Below are positions 1 to 7,952 of a DNA stretch of 37,757 nt, piece after piece. Source of the stretch: Defluviitaleaceae bacterium (GTDB taxonomy: Bacteria; Bacillota; Clostridia; Lachnospirales; WRAX01); NCBI GenBank assembly GCA_009779935.1, contig WRAX01000001.1:1-37757 (forward strand), in the 5' to 3' direction. Positions within the stretch are counted from its first letter, which is position 1; each line of letters begins with the position of its first letter. A program made the position numbers and the translations under genes. The notes under the pieces were generated by a model. That model worked only from the letters and a program-made list of their open reading frames with translations, was not told the origin of the DNA and ran no database searches.

Positions 1-1
1 C

Positions 2-436
2 CAAACCAACCTACTTGCCCTAAACGCCAGCGTAGAAGCTGCAAGGGCAGGTGAACACGGTAAAGGCTTTGCAGTAGTAGCAGATGAAGTAAGAACACTT
101 GCAGGCAGAAGCCAAGCAGCTGCTACCGAAACCACAACCCTTATCCAGGGCTCCATCGTCCGTGTGGATTCGGGTGCAGAAATTGCAGAAGCCACCGCCA
201 CCAGCCTAAATGCCATAGTATCCAGTGCGGATTCGGTTTTGGGGCTTATTAACAACATAACCGCCACCGCACAGGACCAAGCCAGCATGATAAGCCAAAT
301 AAGCGATACCCTGTTGCACACTGCAACCACAGTGCAAAACAACAGCCGCTTTGCGCAAGAAGCCGCCGCCACGGCGGAAGAACTTAACTCCCAATCAGAA
401 ATGTTGCGACAGCTGGTTTCATATTTCAAATTGTAG
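2..436 (+). CDS. Methyl-accepting chemotaxis protein, C-terminal part (5' end outside window)
   Basis: The reading frame is open from base 2 to the stop at 434-436. It begins inside the highly conserved cytoplasmic tip of a chemoreceptor: [20 protein letters not shown] is followed by [16 protein letters not shown], the segment that contacts CheA and CheW. The rest is an Ala/Ser/Thr-rich coiled coil typical of the returning helix of the signalling hairpin, ending without a CheR pentapeptide. The ligand-binding and membrane part lies upstream and cannot be seen. The next gene, a hybrid histidine kinase, starts 36 bases downstream on the same strand, so the two may be co-transcribed. A GTG at 164 is only an internal codon. 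The family assignment is certain; the stimulus is unknown. Confidence 0.95.
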   Translation, partial: QTNLLALNASVEAARAGEHGKGFAVVADEVRTLAGRSQAAATETTTLIQGSIVRVDSGAEIAEATATSLNAIVSSADSVLGLINNITATAQDQASMISQISDTLLHTATTVQNNSRFAQEAAATAEELNSQSEMLRQLVSYFKL

Positions 437-472
437 TGCGGACTGTTGCCGGTATAATCCAGAGGTGATTAA

Positions 473-3400
473 ATGAACTTCAACCACACCTTTTCATTTT
501 TCGATATGTTGCCCCACGCTTATGGGTATTTTGACGGCGAGGGTAATTTGATTGCCGCAAATAAGATGTGGGGTGATTTTTTTCCGCATGGGGCAGGCTT
601 TACCAAGTTTGAAGACTTTTTTCCCGACCAGCTTATTTGCGGCCTTACAAGAGCGGGCTTGTTTAACCACGTGGACTTAAACGGGGATTTTGAATGCTTC
701 TGGTCCCCCGAAGGCAATGCTGATAACAAAAATATAGCCGCCTTGGACATTGCCCTGCGAAAAACCGAGTACAAGGGCGGGTTTGCCCTGCTTGCCACAA
801 TAAAAAACCCTTCCGCATCACAGGACGATTCGGAAGGCCTGCGGGCACAAGAAGAAGTTAACAAAATTTTTCTTGATGCAAGCCCGCTGGTAATGAATGT
901 TTGGAACGAAAACTATCAAATAGTCCGCACCAGCCCACAGGCACCCAAGTTGTTCGGTTTATCCAGTATGGATGAGTATTTAGATAAATTCCACAAACTA
1001 TCACCCGAATTTCAACCATGCGGCGAACGCTCCTCCCGAAAAGCTATTGAATTTGTGAAATACGCATTTGACGTAGGGCAAGCCAAGTTTGAATGGTTGC
1101 ACCAAGATTTGCAAGGCAACCCCATACCCACCGAAATTACCCTTACCAGATATGAGCATGGCGGGGAATGTTTTTTAGCATCCTACGCCGCCGACCTGCG
1201 TGCCGTTGAAAACAGCAGGCAAGTGCAGGAACAGTTAAAGGCAAGCCAAAGCATTAGGGACATCTTTGATGCAACCCCCTTGCCCACAACCTTGTATGAT
1301 GTAAATATGAATGTTTTGGAATCTAACTTGGAATGTGCCAAGTTGTTTGGTTTTGATAGTAAAGAAGAGTTTATGCAAGGCATTTCCGGCAAGTTTTTTG
1401 AATTTGCGCCGCCCAACCAGCCCTGCGGCACATCATCTTTAAGCAAATCGCAAGTACTAATCCAAAACGTTCTTTTATCCGGCCGTGCCCAGTTTGAATG
1501 GACCATACAAAGGCAAGACGGCACAACCATACCCATAGAAGCCACGGCCACGGCCACCACTTACCAAGGTGCATTATCCCTCATCATCACCGCAAGGGAT
1601 TTAACCGAATCCCTTAAAAGGCGGCAATTGGAGCAAGAAGCAAGGGATGCTATGAGCCGCCAATTGCAAATATACAACGCAAGCCCCATCCCATCCAGCC
1701 TTTGGAGTGCCGAATTTGCACCGGTGGACTGTAATGATGCCATGATAAAGCTTCTTAAAATGGACAGCAAAGATGACTTTTTGCACAGATTTGCTAAATT
1801 TAACCCACCTATGCAATCCTGCGGGCTTACAACGGCCGAAAAGGTGGCCTACATAGCAACAAAAATTTTTGAAGAAGGGGTTTGCCATTACGACTGGGAA
1901 TTTTTGGATGCGGATGGCAACCTGGTTCCCGGCAAGTGCATTGGCACAAGAATAGATTTGGAAGAAACCAGCTTCCTTTCCATCCATTTTCAAGATATGC
2001 GTGAAGTTTATGCAGCACAAGAACGGGAGAAGGAGGTTAGCGAGCGTTTTCGCCTGATGGTGGATGCGGCACCCCTTATTATCCAGTACTGGGACGAAAA
2101 CGGCACTGCCGTCGACTGCAACCAAACCACACTGGACTTTTATAATTGCCTTACCAGAGAAGAGTATTTTATGCAGCTTCCAAACACCCTAACCGGAACC
2201 TTGCAGCCCTGCGGCACCGATTCTTGGAAAAGGTGGAATGATTTTATTGCAGAAGTTTTTGAAAAAGGCAGTAGCAAAATAGATTTTGTGGAAAACGATC
2301 CTTCCGGAAGCCTTGCTTTTTTTGAAACATCCGGCATAGCCACAACCTATGGCGGATACCCCGTTGCCCTTACCTATTCCAACGACGTGACGGAGGTTAA
2401 AGAGGCAAAGGAAAAGGAAAAGGAACTGGAAATTGCAAAAGAAAGCGACCAAGCCAAATCCCGCTTCTTAGCAAGGATGAGCCACGAAATACGCACCCCC
2501 ATAACCGCCGTTATGGGCATTTCCGAAATACAATTACAAAAGCCGGATCTTTCAAGCCACACCGAGGAGGCTTTTGCAAAAATCTACAACTCCTCCGCCT
2601 TATTGCTTCGCATCATCAACGATATTTTGGATCTTTCCAGAATCGAATCAGGCAAAATGTCTCTACTCTCCGAGGAATATGAAACCGAGGATTTGATAAC
2701 CAATATTATCCATCTGCATCAAGGGGAGCTTGCAAGCAAATACATAGGTTTTAATCTGTCTGTGGACAGGGGTTTGCCCGCAAAGCTTTTAGGTGATGGC
2801 ATAAGAATAGAACAGGTGATTAACAACCTACTATCCAACGCCAGCAAGTATACCGAAAAAGGGCAGGTGGAACTTGTTGTACAAAATATACCACATCCTG
2901 AAGCTTCCGACCAAACCATATTGCGTTTTGTGGTTAAAGACACAGGCAGCGGTATGACGCCCCAACAAACAGAAGCTATTTTTGCCGAATACACCCGTTT
3001 TCACGAGGATAATGCCAGATACATTGCGGGCACGGGCTTGGGTATGGCAATTGTATCCAGCCTTGTGCAGTTGATGGATGGCGAAATACAACTGGAAAGC
3101 ACCGAGGGTGAGGGCACAATCGTCACTGTCGATTTGCCCCAAAGAATTTACGATGACCGGTATTTAGGTGAAGATGTGGCAAGCAGGCTGGAAAGGTTCG
3201 AGGCAAGTGCAAGATATAATAGAAGCCACTTCCAAACCCTACCGGAACCCATGCCCTATGGCAAAGTGCTGGTAGTTGATGATACCGAATCCAACTTATA
3301 TGTTGCCAAGGGTTTGCTGGATTTTTACGGCATTACCGTGGAAGCCTGCACAAATGGGCAAGATGCCATTGATAAAATAAAAGCAGGAAATGTGTACGAC

Positions 3401-4180
3401 ATTGTGTTTATGGACCATATGATGCCTGTGATGGATGGTATGGAAACCATGAAAATACTACGCAGCATGGGATACCGCCAACCCATTATCGCATTAACCG
3501 CCAACGCCATAATCGGCAAGGCTAAGGAGTTTGTTAAAAGCGGTTTTGATGCTTTTATTTCCAAGCCCATTGATACCAAGCGGCTTGACAGCGTTTTGAA
3601 CAAATACATAAGGGACAAGCAACCGAAAGAGGTGCGGGAAGCCGCCCAAAACACTACAAACACAAGCAAAGCTAATAGTATTGATGACTTCCAAATAAGT
3701 ACTGCTGTATTGGACAAATTTAAGAAGGATTTCGCCGAAAAATTTGCCAATGCCGGAGAAGATATACGCAAACACCTCACAGCGGAGGATTTTAAGGCCG
3801 CCCACATTTTAGTGCACACCATAAAAGGCATGGCAAATATGATGAAACAAACCCAGCTTGCAGAAGCAGGCAAAGACATGGAAGAATTGCTGGAAAATGG
3901 CATTGCCCCCGCAGCCCAAGTGGTGGAGACCTTTGAGAAAGAGCTTGCCAGCCTACTTTCTGCCATCGCACCGCCTGACAACTTGTCCCACGACAAAACC
4001 GCCATCCTTAGCCACTTAAACACCCTTATCCCCCTATTGGAACAGCAAAAAGCCGACAGCCTAACCATGCTTGCCCCCCTGCAAAACATACCGCAAGCCG
4101 CCATCCTAATCAAGCAAATACAAAAGCTGGACTTTGCCACAGCCGCCAAATCCGCCGCTACATTGCGGGATATATTGTAA
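473..4180 (+). CDS. Hybrid sensor histidine kinase: tandem PAS domains, HisKA-HATPase, receiver, HPt
   Basis: 1235 residues, with no clear membrane segment, so probably cytosolic. PAS-like repeats fill roughly residues 1-645; four of them (about 131-246, 261-377, 397-509 and 526-641) share a QPCG/QSCG motif at 181-184, 316-319, 448-451 and 577-580. A coiled linker leads to the HisKA box FLARMSHEIRTPITAVMG with phospho-accepting His671. The ATPase domain shows the N box (NNLLSNASKYTEKG), DTGSGM and GTGLGMAIV. A receiver follows (VLVVDD near 932, phospho-acceptor Asp981, Lys1031), then an HPt domain with His1115 in HTIKGMANMM. All phosphorelay residues are present, so a complete internal relay is expected. 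The output regulator is not in the window. The start has the RBS AGAGGTG. The gene follows the chemoreceptor by 36 bases. The function is inferred from domains; the signal is unknown. Confidence 0.95.
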   Translation: MNFNHTFSFFDMLPHAYGYFDGEGNLIAANKMWGDFFPHGAGFTKFEDFFPDQLICGLTRAGLFNHVDLNGDFECFWSPEGNADNKNIAALDIALRKTEYKGGFALLATIKNPSASQDDSEGLRAQEEVNKIFLDASPLVMNVWNENYQIVRTSPQAPKLFGLSSMDEYLDKFHKLSPEFQPCGERSSRKAIEFVKYAFDVGQAKFEWLHQDLQGNPIPTEITLTRYEHGGECFLASYAADLRAVENSRQVQEQLKASQSIRDIFDATPLPTTLYDVNMNVLESNLECAKLFGFDSKEEFMQGISGKFFEFAPPNQPCGTSSLSKSQVLIQNVLLSGRAQFEWTIQRQDGTTIPIEATATATTYQGALSLIITARDLTESLKRRQLEQEARDAMSRQLQIYNASPIPSSLWSAEFAPVDCNDAMIKLLKMDSKDDFLHRFAKFNPPMQSCGLTTAEKVAYIATKIFEEGVCHYDWEFLDADGNLVPGKCIGTRIDLEETSFLSIHFQDMREVYAAQEREKEVSERFRLMVDAAPLIIQYWDENGTAVDCNQTTLDFYNCLTREEYFMQLPNTLTGTLQPCGTDSWKRWNDFIAEVFEKGSSKIDFVENDPSGSLAFFETSGIATTYGGYPVALTYSNDVTEVKEAKEKEKELEIAKESDQAKSRFLARMSHEIRTPITAVMGISEIQLQKPDLSSHTEEAFAKIYNSSALLLRIINDILDLSRIESGKMSLLSEEYETEDLITNIIHLHQGELASKYIGFNLSVDRGLPAKLLGDGIRIEQVINNLLSNASKYTEKGQVELVVQNIPHPEASDQTILRFVVKDTGSGMTPQQTEAIFAEYTRFHEDNARYIAGTGLGMAIVSSLVQLMDGEIQLESTEGEGTIVTVDLPQRIYDDRYLGEDVASRLERFEASARYNRSHFQTLPEPMPYGKVLVVDDTESNLYVAKGLLDFYGITVEACTNGQDAIDKIKAGNVYDIVFMDHMMPVMDGMETMKILRSMGYRQPIIALTANAIIGKAKEFVKSGFDAFISKPIDTKRLDSVLNKYIRDKQPKEVREAAQNTTNTSKANSIDDFQISTAVLDKFKKDFAEKFANAGEDIRKHLTAEDFKAAHILVHTIKGMANMMKQTQLAEAGKDMEELLENGIAPAAQVVETFEKELASLLSAIAPPDNLSHDKTAILSHLNTLIPLLEQQKADSLTMLAPLQNIPQAAILIKQIQKLDFATAAKSAATLRDIL

Positions 4181-4246
4181 GCAAGCTTGAAAATTTGGGT
4201 AGCAAGGATGGTGGTTTAGAAAATTAAAACCATTGGAGGCCGTTCC

Positions 4247-5056
4247 ATGAAAAAAGGCATAGCTATATTTGGCAAACAGTATGAGCATGGGTACAAAAAC
4301 GAAACCCATGCGCCGGGGTCTGTGGTTAGGGTTTTGTTCGATGAAATGATAAAACTTGAGGCAGACACTGCCGAATATTTGTATAATACCTACACCGATT
4401 TATCCCATAGATATAAACAAGGAAGCAGGCTTATACTTGAAAGCATAGCAAGCAGGTTAAAAAGCGAAGATGATGCAGAGTATGTAGATAATGTAATACA
4501 ATACTGCCGAAAAATTGCCGAAAGTTGCTGTGCGGACACGGATGGCTTTATTTACGGAGGAATAGAGGAAGATATCATCGAAAGGACATCTTATTGGTGT
4601 ACTGATATTGCCCGTGTTGCTTGCATGCTATTTCAAGTTGCATGGTTTCCGTCTCGCATTATCGTTACCGCAAACACAAACTTTGCGTATTGTGGACATG
4701 TTGTTGCGGAGGTCTACTACGACGGCAAATGGTGCGTTACCGATCCAAATGCCGGAATAGTGTTTAAACACGAAAGCGGGGAGCCCGCTTCTGCATGGGA
4801 TGTGCATAATGACTATGAGATAGCCAACAGAATATATCGCTTGAAAGACCCGGGCCGCATGCAAGGCAATGGCATATTCTTTCCACCGGGGGAACAATTT
4901 GAGTCGGTCGGGATTGTAAATTATTACATTGACGAGATGGAAAAGTACAGCTATGAAACAAGCGGCACGAATGAGTTTTATAAACTGATATTAAAGAACG
5001 CCGGTGAAAAATGGGCGGACGGACTCAGATGGGTGCATGGCGAGGAATTTTTATAG
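4247..5056 (+). CDS. Transglutaminase-like (papain-fold) cytosolic protein
   Basis: 269 residues, preceded by the RBS GGAGG. There is no signal peptide or membrane segment. The middle matches a transglutaminase-like core: a nucleophile region around SYWCTDIARVACMLFQ, then GHVVAEVYYDGKWCVTDPNA, which supplies the His of GHVVAEV and the Asp of VTDPNA. This Cys-His-Asp order and the W..vDPn ending fit transglut_core proteins that act as peptidases or peptide-modifying enzymes. The substrate cannot be deduced. The N-terminal 100 residues have no recognisable domain. Base composition is slightly more AT-rich than the kinase gene before it, and a frameshifted small gene follows, so this stretch could be accessory DNA. 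It could also be a non-catalytic transglutaminase relative; which cysteine is the nucleophile is inferred, not proven. Confidence 0.7.
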   Translation: MKKGIAIFGKQYEHGYKNETHAPGSVVRVLFDEMIKLEADTAEYLYNTYTDLSHRYKQGSRLILESIASRLKSEDDAEYVDNVIQYCRKIAESCCADTDGFIYGGIEEDIIERTSYWCTDIARVACMLFQVAWFPSRIIVTANTNFAYCGHVVAEVYYDGKWCVTDPNAGIVFKHESGEPASAWDVHNDYEIANRIYRLKDPGRMQGNGIFFPPGEQFESVGIVNYYIDEMEKYSYETSGTNEFYKLILKNAGEKWADGLRWVHGEEFL

Positions 5057-5115
5057 ATTTCTGCTTATTAAGCATTATTTACGTAACAAACTTTTGCGGC
5101 TACTGGTAGGCATAA

Positions 5116-5440
5116 TTGTTTTCGAACGAAACACCCATTATATTTTTTATGCATGAGTGGGGTATAGTCGATAAAACATGGGAAGGTAAAGTCGAAAAAA
5201 TAGTTGCAAAAATCGCATTAAACGAAGTAGATATTTATGATGTCAGTTTTACATTTGGAGATAGTATGGATGTGTTGGATAGACCGGACAGAAGGCCCCC
5301 CCTTTCTGAAAGATGAGCTGTTGAAGCATGTCTTTTCAAACATTGGGGATATTGAAAAGTTGTTAGACAATGTAAATCAACAAATTGGTCATAGAGTTAC
5401 TGAGGCGCACATTTGGAACGATAAATGCTTTAAGGTGTAA
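5116..5440 (+). pseudogene. Frameshifted small gene of unknown function (one extra C in a C7 run)
   Basis: Two overlapping frames read as one protein if a single base is removed from the seven-C run at about 5296-5302. The first frame gives ...FTFGDSMDVLDRPDRRPP and then diverges. The second continues FLKDELLKHVFSNIGDIEKL and ends ...HIWNDKCFKV. Joined, they give about 107 residues. The apparent start is a TTG directly after a stop codon with no convincing ribosome binding site; ATG 5149 is an alternative, and the 5' end may be missing too. No family is recognised. Either the gene is truly broken or phase-variable through the C run, or the base is a sequencing error in a homopolymer. It lies 60 bases after the transglutaminase-like gene, on the same strand. 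Confidence 0.55.
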
Positions 5441-5563
5441 TCCAGTATTTGGCAATTACAAACCTTTTTGAGCATCTCAGTAATAACATCGGACATAGAC
5501 TTCACAGGGGTCACTTGACCAATGGTTGGCATAATTACAAAAAATAAAAAACAACTTTACCTA

Positions 5564-5592
5564 TTGACAACCGGCCAAAAATATAGTATCAT
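5564..5592 (+). promoter_or_regulatory. Vegetative-type promoter of the tRNA gene
   Basis: A consensus -35 TTGACA (5564-5569) and a -10 TATCAT (5587-5592) are separated by exactly 17 bases, with the tRNA starting 17 bases further on. This placement fits a sigma-A promoter driving the single tRNA. Confidence 0.75.
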
Positions 5593-5608
5593 AGTAAAAG
5601 TGTCGATT

Positions 5609-5682
5609 GGGTCCTTAGCTCAGTTGGTTAGAGCATCCGGCTCATAACCGGACGGTCCTGGGTTCGAGTCCCCGAGGACCCA
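5609..5682 (+). tRNA. tRNA with CAT anticodon (tRNA-Met, or tRNA-Ile2 read after lysidine modification)
   Basis: The cloverleaf is visible. Acceptor strands GGGTCCT and AGGACCC pair perfectly. The D arm is GCTC-AGTTGGTTA-GAGC. The anticodon stem CCGG-CTCATAA-CCGG has the anticodon CAT, and the T arm contains GGTTCGAGTCC. The 74-base body ends at the discriminator A, and CCA is not encoded. The CTCATAA loop and the CTTAGCTC opening resemble bacterial tRNA-Ile2 genes as much as elongator Met; it lacks the initiator features. The gene stands alone, with its own promoter and an immediate hairpin terminator. Confidence 0.93.
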
Positions 5683-5690
5683 TAATGATA

Positions 5691-5724
5691 ATCCCCTGTA
5701 ATTTTAACGATTACAGGGGATTTG
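5691..5724 (+). terminator. Terminator hairpin after the tRNA
   Basis: A perfect 11-bp stem (ATCCCCTGTAA at 5691-5701, TTACAGGGGAT at 5711-5721) with a 9-base loop starts 8 bases after the tRNA. The tail TTGATTTG is only moderately T-rich. Confidence 0.7.
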
Positions 5725-5833
5725 ATTTGTTGACAATTAGCCTTTCCTTGCAACCCTAATCCATAGCCTCGTGGGACGCAGAGCCACCGAAAGTATTGGT
5801 GGTATTTTGCATATTCCACTTAAAGGATAAAAG

Positions 5834-5878
5834 TCACTCCCACTCAACAGATACAAGAGGTTTATAAATACCGTAAAA
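5834..5878 (-). other. Left attachment site with a displaced guaA-like 3' end
   Basis: Read on the minus strand, this stretch encodes FYGIYKPLVSVEWE-stop, whose end matches the guaA product ending KPPATVEWE. The shared core on the plus strand is TCCCACTC (5838-5845), followed by ACAG after one mismatch. Differences from the intact guaA end fall largely at synonymous positions (GTT/GTG, GAG/GAA). An in-frame stop lies directly upstream, so this is only a scar. It is the likely far junction of the element. Confidence 0.7.
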
Positions 5879-5908
5879 TCAATATTTATCACTTGCAATA
5901 GGCAAAAT

Positions 5909-5933
5909 GTAACCAACTTTGTAGCCAGTTTTG
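5909..5933 (+). repeat. Left arm-type repeat of the integrative element
   Basis: TGTAACCAACTTTGTAGCCA plus GTTTT. This is nearly identical in sequence and orientation to 15380-15405 at the other end of the element, with the two half-units (GTAACCAA and GTAGCCA) in swapped order. It is probably an integrase or excisionase arm-binding site, about 70 bases inside the left core. Confidence 0.6.
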
Positions 5934-5947
5934 TTTTCCAGCCGCAT

Positions 5948-6217
5948 TTATGCCTTTTCTAAATCTCCAACATAAAGTGTTTTGCCAAGTGGTGCAAGCA
6001 CCTTCAAAATCGTGTCCAACTGCGGACTGGTTTCCCCTGCTTCCATTCGGGATATTATCGGCTGCTTTACTCCGCTTAGTTGTTCAAGCTCCCGCTGTGA
6101 AATGCCTTGCTCATTACGTGCTTTTATAAGCTCCCCTATAATAGCTACCCTTAATTTACTTTCCCTTATCTGTTCTTCGGTAAAAAGTTCTTTTTCAACA
6201 TCGCTCCATTTTCTCAT
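5948..6217 (-). CDS. HigA-like antitoxin, XRE-family HTH
   Basis: 89 residues. The C-terminal two thirds form a helix-turn-helix of the XRE/HigA type (ELIKARNEQGISQRELEQLS, GVKQPIISRMEAGE, then TSPQLDTILKVLAPLGKTL). The N-terminus (MRKWSDVEKELFTEEQIRES) is the usual lead helix of antitoxins paired with HigB/RelE-type toxins. The start ATG overlaps the stop of the upstream toxin gene by four bases (ATGA), showing translational coupling. The order toxin then antitoxin is that of higBA operons. It is expected to neutralise the toxin and repress the shared promoter at 6596-6624. It probably stabilises the element, being its leftmost gene. Confidence 0.88.
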   Translation of the reverse strand: MRKWSDVEKELFTEEQIRESKLRVAIIGELIKARNEQGISQRELEQLSGVKQPIISRMEAGETSPQLDTILKVLAPLGKTLYVGDLEKA

Positions 6218-6573
6218 TTTTGCCCTCTCCTTTCCCTCATGTCTTGCAAGTTTCGTTTTGCTTGGTCTATTTCACGCTTCGGGGTCTTTTGGGTTTTCTT
6301 TACAAAATGGTGTAGCAACATAAAACTGTTATCAGTCCAGCTTGCGAAAAATATTCTGTTTCTTATAGGTCTTAGCTCCCATATATCGCCATCAATATGC
6401 TTTATATAAGGCTCCCCTGCTGCTTTGCCGTTTTCAAGCAAAATTCTCAAATAATCTTGAATTTTCGTTGCGTTTATGCGGCTGTTTTTGTCAGTCCGTT
6501 TCGATAAATCTTTTATATACTCATATATCGGGCTGTTGCCGCCCTCGTCCTCGTAAAAATGTATCTCGAACAA
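6214..6573 (-). CDS. HigB/RelE-superfamily toxin (phage Gp49-like)
   Basis: 119 residues. The profile is that of a RelE/ParE-fold toxin of the Gp49/HigB group: FEIHFYEDEGGNSPIYEYIK at the start, then IKHIDGDIWELRPIRNRIFF and a C-terminal FMLLHHFVKKTQKTPKREID. The ELRP..nRiff, hhF.KKtqktP..ei and A.r.... blocks are family signatures; such toxins usually cleave mRNA at the ribosome. The start is TTG with a good RBS (GAGGGG, six bases upstream). The gene is transcribed from a consensus promoter just upstream and overlaps the antitoxin. It appears intact, unlike vapE and the integrase of the same element. Confidence 0.88.
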   Translation of the reverse strand: MFEIHFYEDEGGNSPIYEYIKDLSKRTDKNSRINATKIQDYLRILLENGKAAGEPYIKHIDGDIWELRPIRNRIFFASWTDNSFMLLHHFVKKTQKTPKREIDQAKRNLQDMRERRGQK

Positions 6574-6595
6574 TATTATCCCCTCACTTATCTAC

Positions 6596-6624
6596 ATTAT
6601 ACTTAAAAGTCATCAAATTGTCAA
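6596..6624 (-). promoter_or_regulatory. Promoter of the toxin-antitoxin operon
   Basis: On the minus strand, TTGACA (6619-6624) and TATAAT (6596-6601) are both perfect consensus hexamers with a 17-base spacer. The toxin RBS and TTG start follow within about 25 bases. Confidence 0.85.
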
Positions 6625-6634
6625 CACCCAAATT

Positions 6635-6660
6635 AAAAAACCCTCTTTGCGAGGGTCATA
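6635..6660 (-). terminator. Rho-independent terminator upstream of the toxin-antitoxin promoter
   Basis: On the minus strand, CCCTC-GCAAA-GAGGG is followed by TTTTTT. It would stop transcripts arriving from the zinc-ribbon gene at 6907-7371 before they enter the toxin-antitoxin operon. Confidence 0.7.
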
Positions 6661-6906
6661 GCTTATTCAAGCCTGTATCTTGTACCCCGCACACAGGCAA
6701 GCGGCGAAAAGTAGCAAGTCACAATCTTATACCCCGCCAGCGACAAGCGGCAACCACAGGCATTAACACCCGTACACCCATTATAGTATATGTATCAGAT
6801 TCCGTCAAGAAAAATATACCCCCCTACCCACTATCTTGATTGCAAAATTATCAGCAGTTACAGGCTCTGGCAATTTATACAGATTTTTTCATTTGTTTGC
6901 ATATCG
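6661..6906. other. Gene-free stretch with an imperfect direct repeat
   Basis: No credible gene is seen. Two imperfect copies of a 28-29 base unit (ATCTTRTACCCCGC...AAGCGGC) occur at 6677-6705 and 6724-6751. The rest is plain AT-rich sequence. Confidence 0.5.
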
Positions 6907-7371
6907 TTACATATTGTTAAGGGCATTTTCACGCTTTTTCTGCCTGTTGCGTGCTGCCCATTCTCTTTTACTAAGTTTTCCATTACATTTCGGACATAAA
7001 CCTCTTGTTTCTTTTCGTGTGTTGGTGATGTACTCAACGCCACATTCTTTGCAGTTCGTGGGCTTGTAAAAGGATTTGAGGTGTTCTCGCCTGTGTTGCT
7101 CGCCCAAGCAACCGCATGACTTGGTATTGCCGATTTTCAAACTCCACGGACTTACATTCGTTGTTCGTCCTTCTTCGCAGGAGCAGCTGCAAATCCACTT
7201 ATGTTGATGTGTTCTTCTGCACCATGTAGGCTTTTCGGTAGTAAGCCGTCCAAAAGTCATGCCCTTCCTGATGTACAAGTAACTGCCATATGTGTACTGC
7301 TTACTTTGTCTTTCGTGTATTCTCTTGTTCATATTGTCTACAAACCTTATAAAGCCATTCCATTGTGACAT
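6907..7371 (-). CDS. Cysteine-rich zinc-ribbon protein of mobile-element type, function unknown
   Basis: 154 residues from ATG 7371; AGGCGG nine bases upstream makes this a better start than the TTG two codons earlier. The first half has the pattern FGRLTTEKPTW...HKWICSCSCE followed by GNTKSCGCLGEQHRREH. This CxCxC...SCGCL block is common in phage and element proteins associated with AP2/HNH-type DNA-binding genes. A second ribbon follows: CKECGVEY...GLCPKCNGKL. The tail is very basic (SKREWAARNRQKKREN). DNA or RNA binding is likely. No HNH catalytic motif is visible. The gene is monocistronic, with a terminator behind it at 6635-6660. Confidence 0.65.
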   Translation of the reverse strand: MSQWNGFIRFVDNMNKRIHERQSKQYTYGSYLYIRKGMTFGRLTTEKPTWCRRTHQHKWICSCSCEEGRTTNVSPWSLKIGNTKSCGCLGEQHRREHLKSFYKPTNCKECGVEYITNTRKETRGLCPKCNGKLSKREWAARNRQKKRENALNNM

Positions 7372-7474
7372 AGCCAAACACCGCCTAAATTTTATGTTTT
7401 CAGTATGCTTTGCGTCTACTTTTTAAGCGGGCTACCCAACAACGAATAGCCCGCCTTTGCACTTGTAGCTTAAA

Positions 7475-7924
7475 TTAGAAAAATACATCCCATAATACCC
7501 AAATTCCAACGCCAAGCAGGATTAGACCAACTATACCAGCAAGAGCGGAAAAACACCCAGATAAATTCCCTAATGCTTCTTGCTTTTCCTGTACAGCCTT
7601 TTCTTCGTGGGCTTGCTCACGTGCTTGTGAGCCTATCAGCTCGTGAATTGATGACCCAGCCACAACTTTTTTATATTCGTTGGCTTCGCCACTCTCCATT
7701 GTTATTTTAAGAGTGTCATCAGATATGCAATAGGTTGTATTCATAGTCTTACCAGAAAACGACAATGCGAGCTTGTCATTAAGGCTTGACCAATTCCCCT
7801 CCAAAGAAGCACCGTCTGCTGTGCTTGTTAATACAATGCCACTTTTTAGAAATTCAAAATATGGAGCTTGTGGCTCGGAAGTCTGAAATTCCCATTTCCC
7901 CAAAAGTTCGTGTGTGTTATCCAT
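7475..7924 (-). CDS. Small tail-anchored membrane protein with a lipocalin-like N-terminal domain
   Basis: 149 residues, ATG with the RBS GGGAGG. The N-terminal 85 residues (ELLGKWEFQT..., LEGNWSSLNDKLALSFSG, TYCISDDTLKITM) resemble the short beta-barrel 'GkW.f...g...G.y...d.l.l' repeats of DUF5640/lipocalin-like proteins. A Lys/Glu/Gln-rich linker follows, then one C-terminal membrane helix (LAGIVGLILLGVGIWVLWDVFF). There is no signal peptide, so the barrel is predicted to face the cytosol if tail-anchored, although these barrels are usually extracellular. It is the last gene of a probable three-gene cargo operon with the DUF4352 lipoprotein and the SLH protein. The function is unknown. Confidence 0.6.
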   Translation of the reverse strand: MDNTHELLGKWEFQTSEPQAPYFEFLKSGIVLTSTADGASLEGNWSSLNDKLALSFSGKTMNTTYCISDDTLKITMESGEANEYKKVVAGSSIHELIGSQAREQAHEEKAVQEKQEALGNLSGCFSALAGIVGLILLGVGIWVLWDVFF

Positions 7925-7952
7925 AAAGCCCTCCCATCGAATTTGATTAGCG

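Noticed and set aside
3325-4149. Long reverse-strand reading frame inside the histidine kinase
   Set aside because: Antisense shadow of the receiver/HPt coding sequence, with no RBS and no family motif.
5609-5682. The tRNA gene as the attachment site of the island
   Set aside because: No second copy of the tRNA 3' end was found near the integrase; the guaA-like core fits instead.
5745-5810. GGGACGCAGAGCCACCGAAAG resembles part of a c-di-GMP-I (GEMM) riboswitch
   Set aside because: The first conserved strand and the P2 stem do not pair well, the tetraloop and receptor are not in the usual places, and no plus-strand gene follows. At most a degenerate copy.
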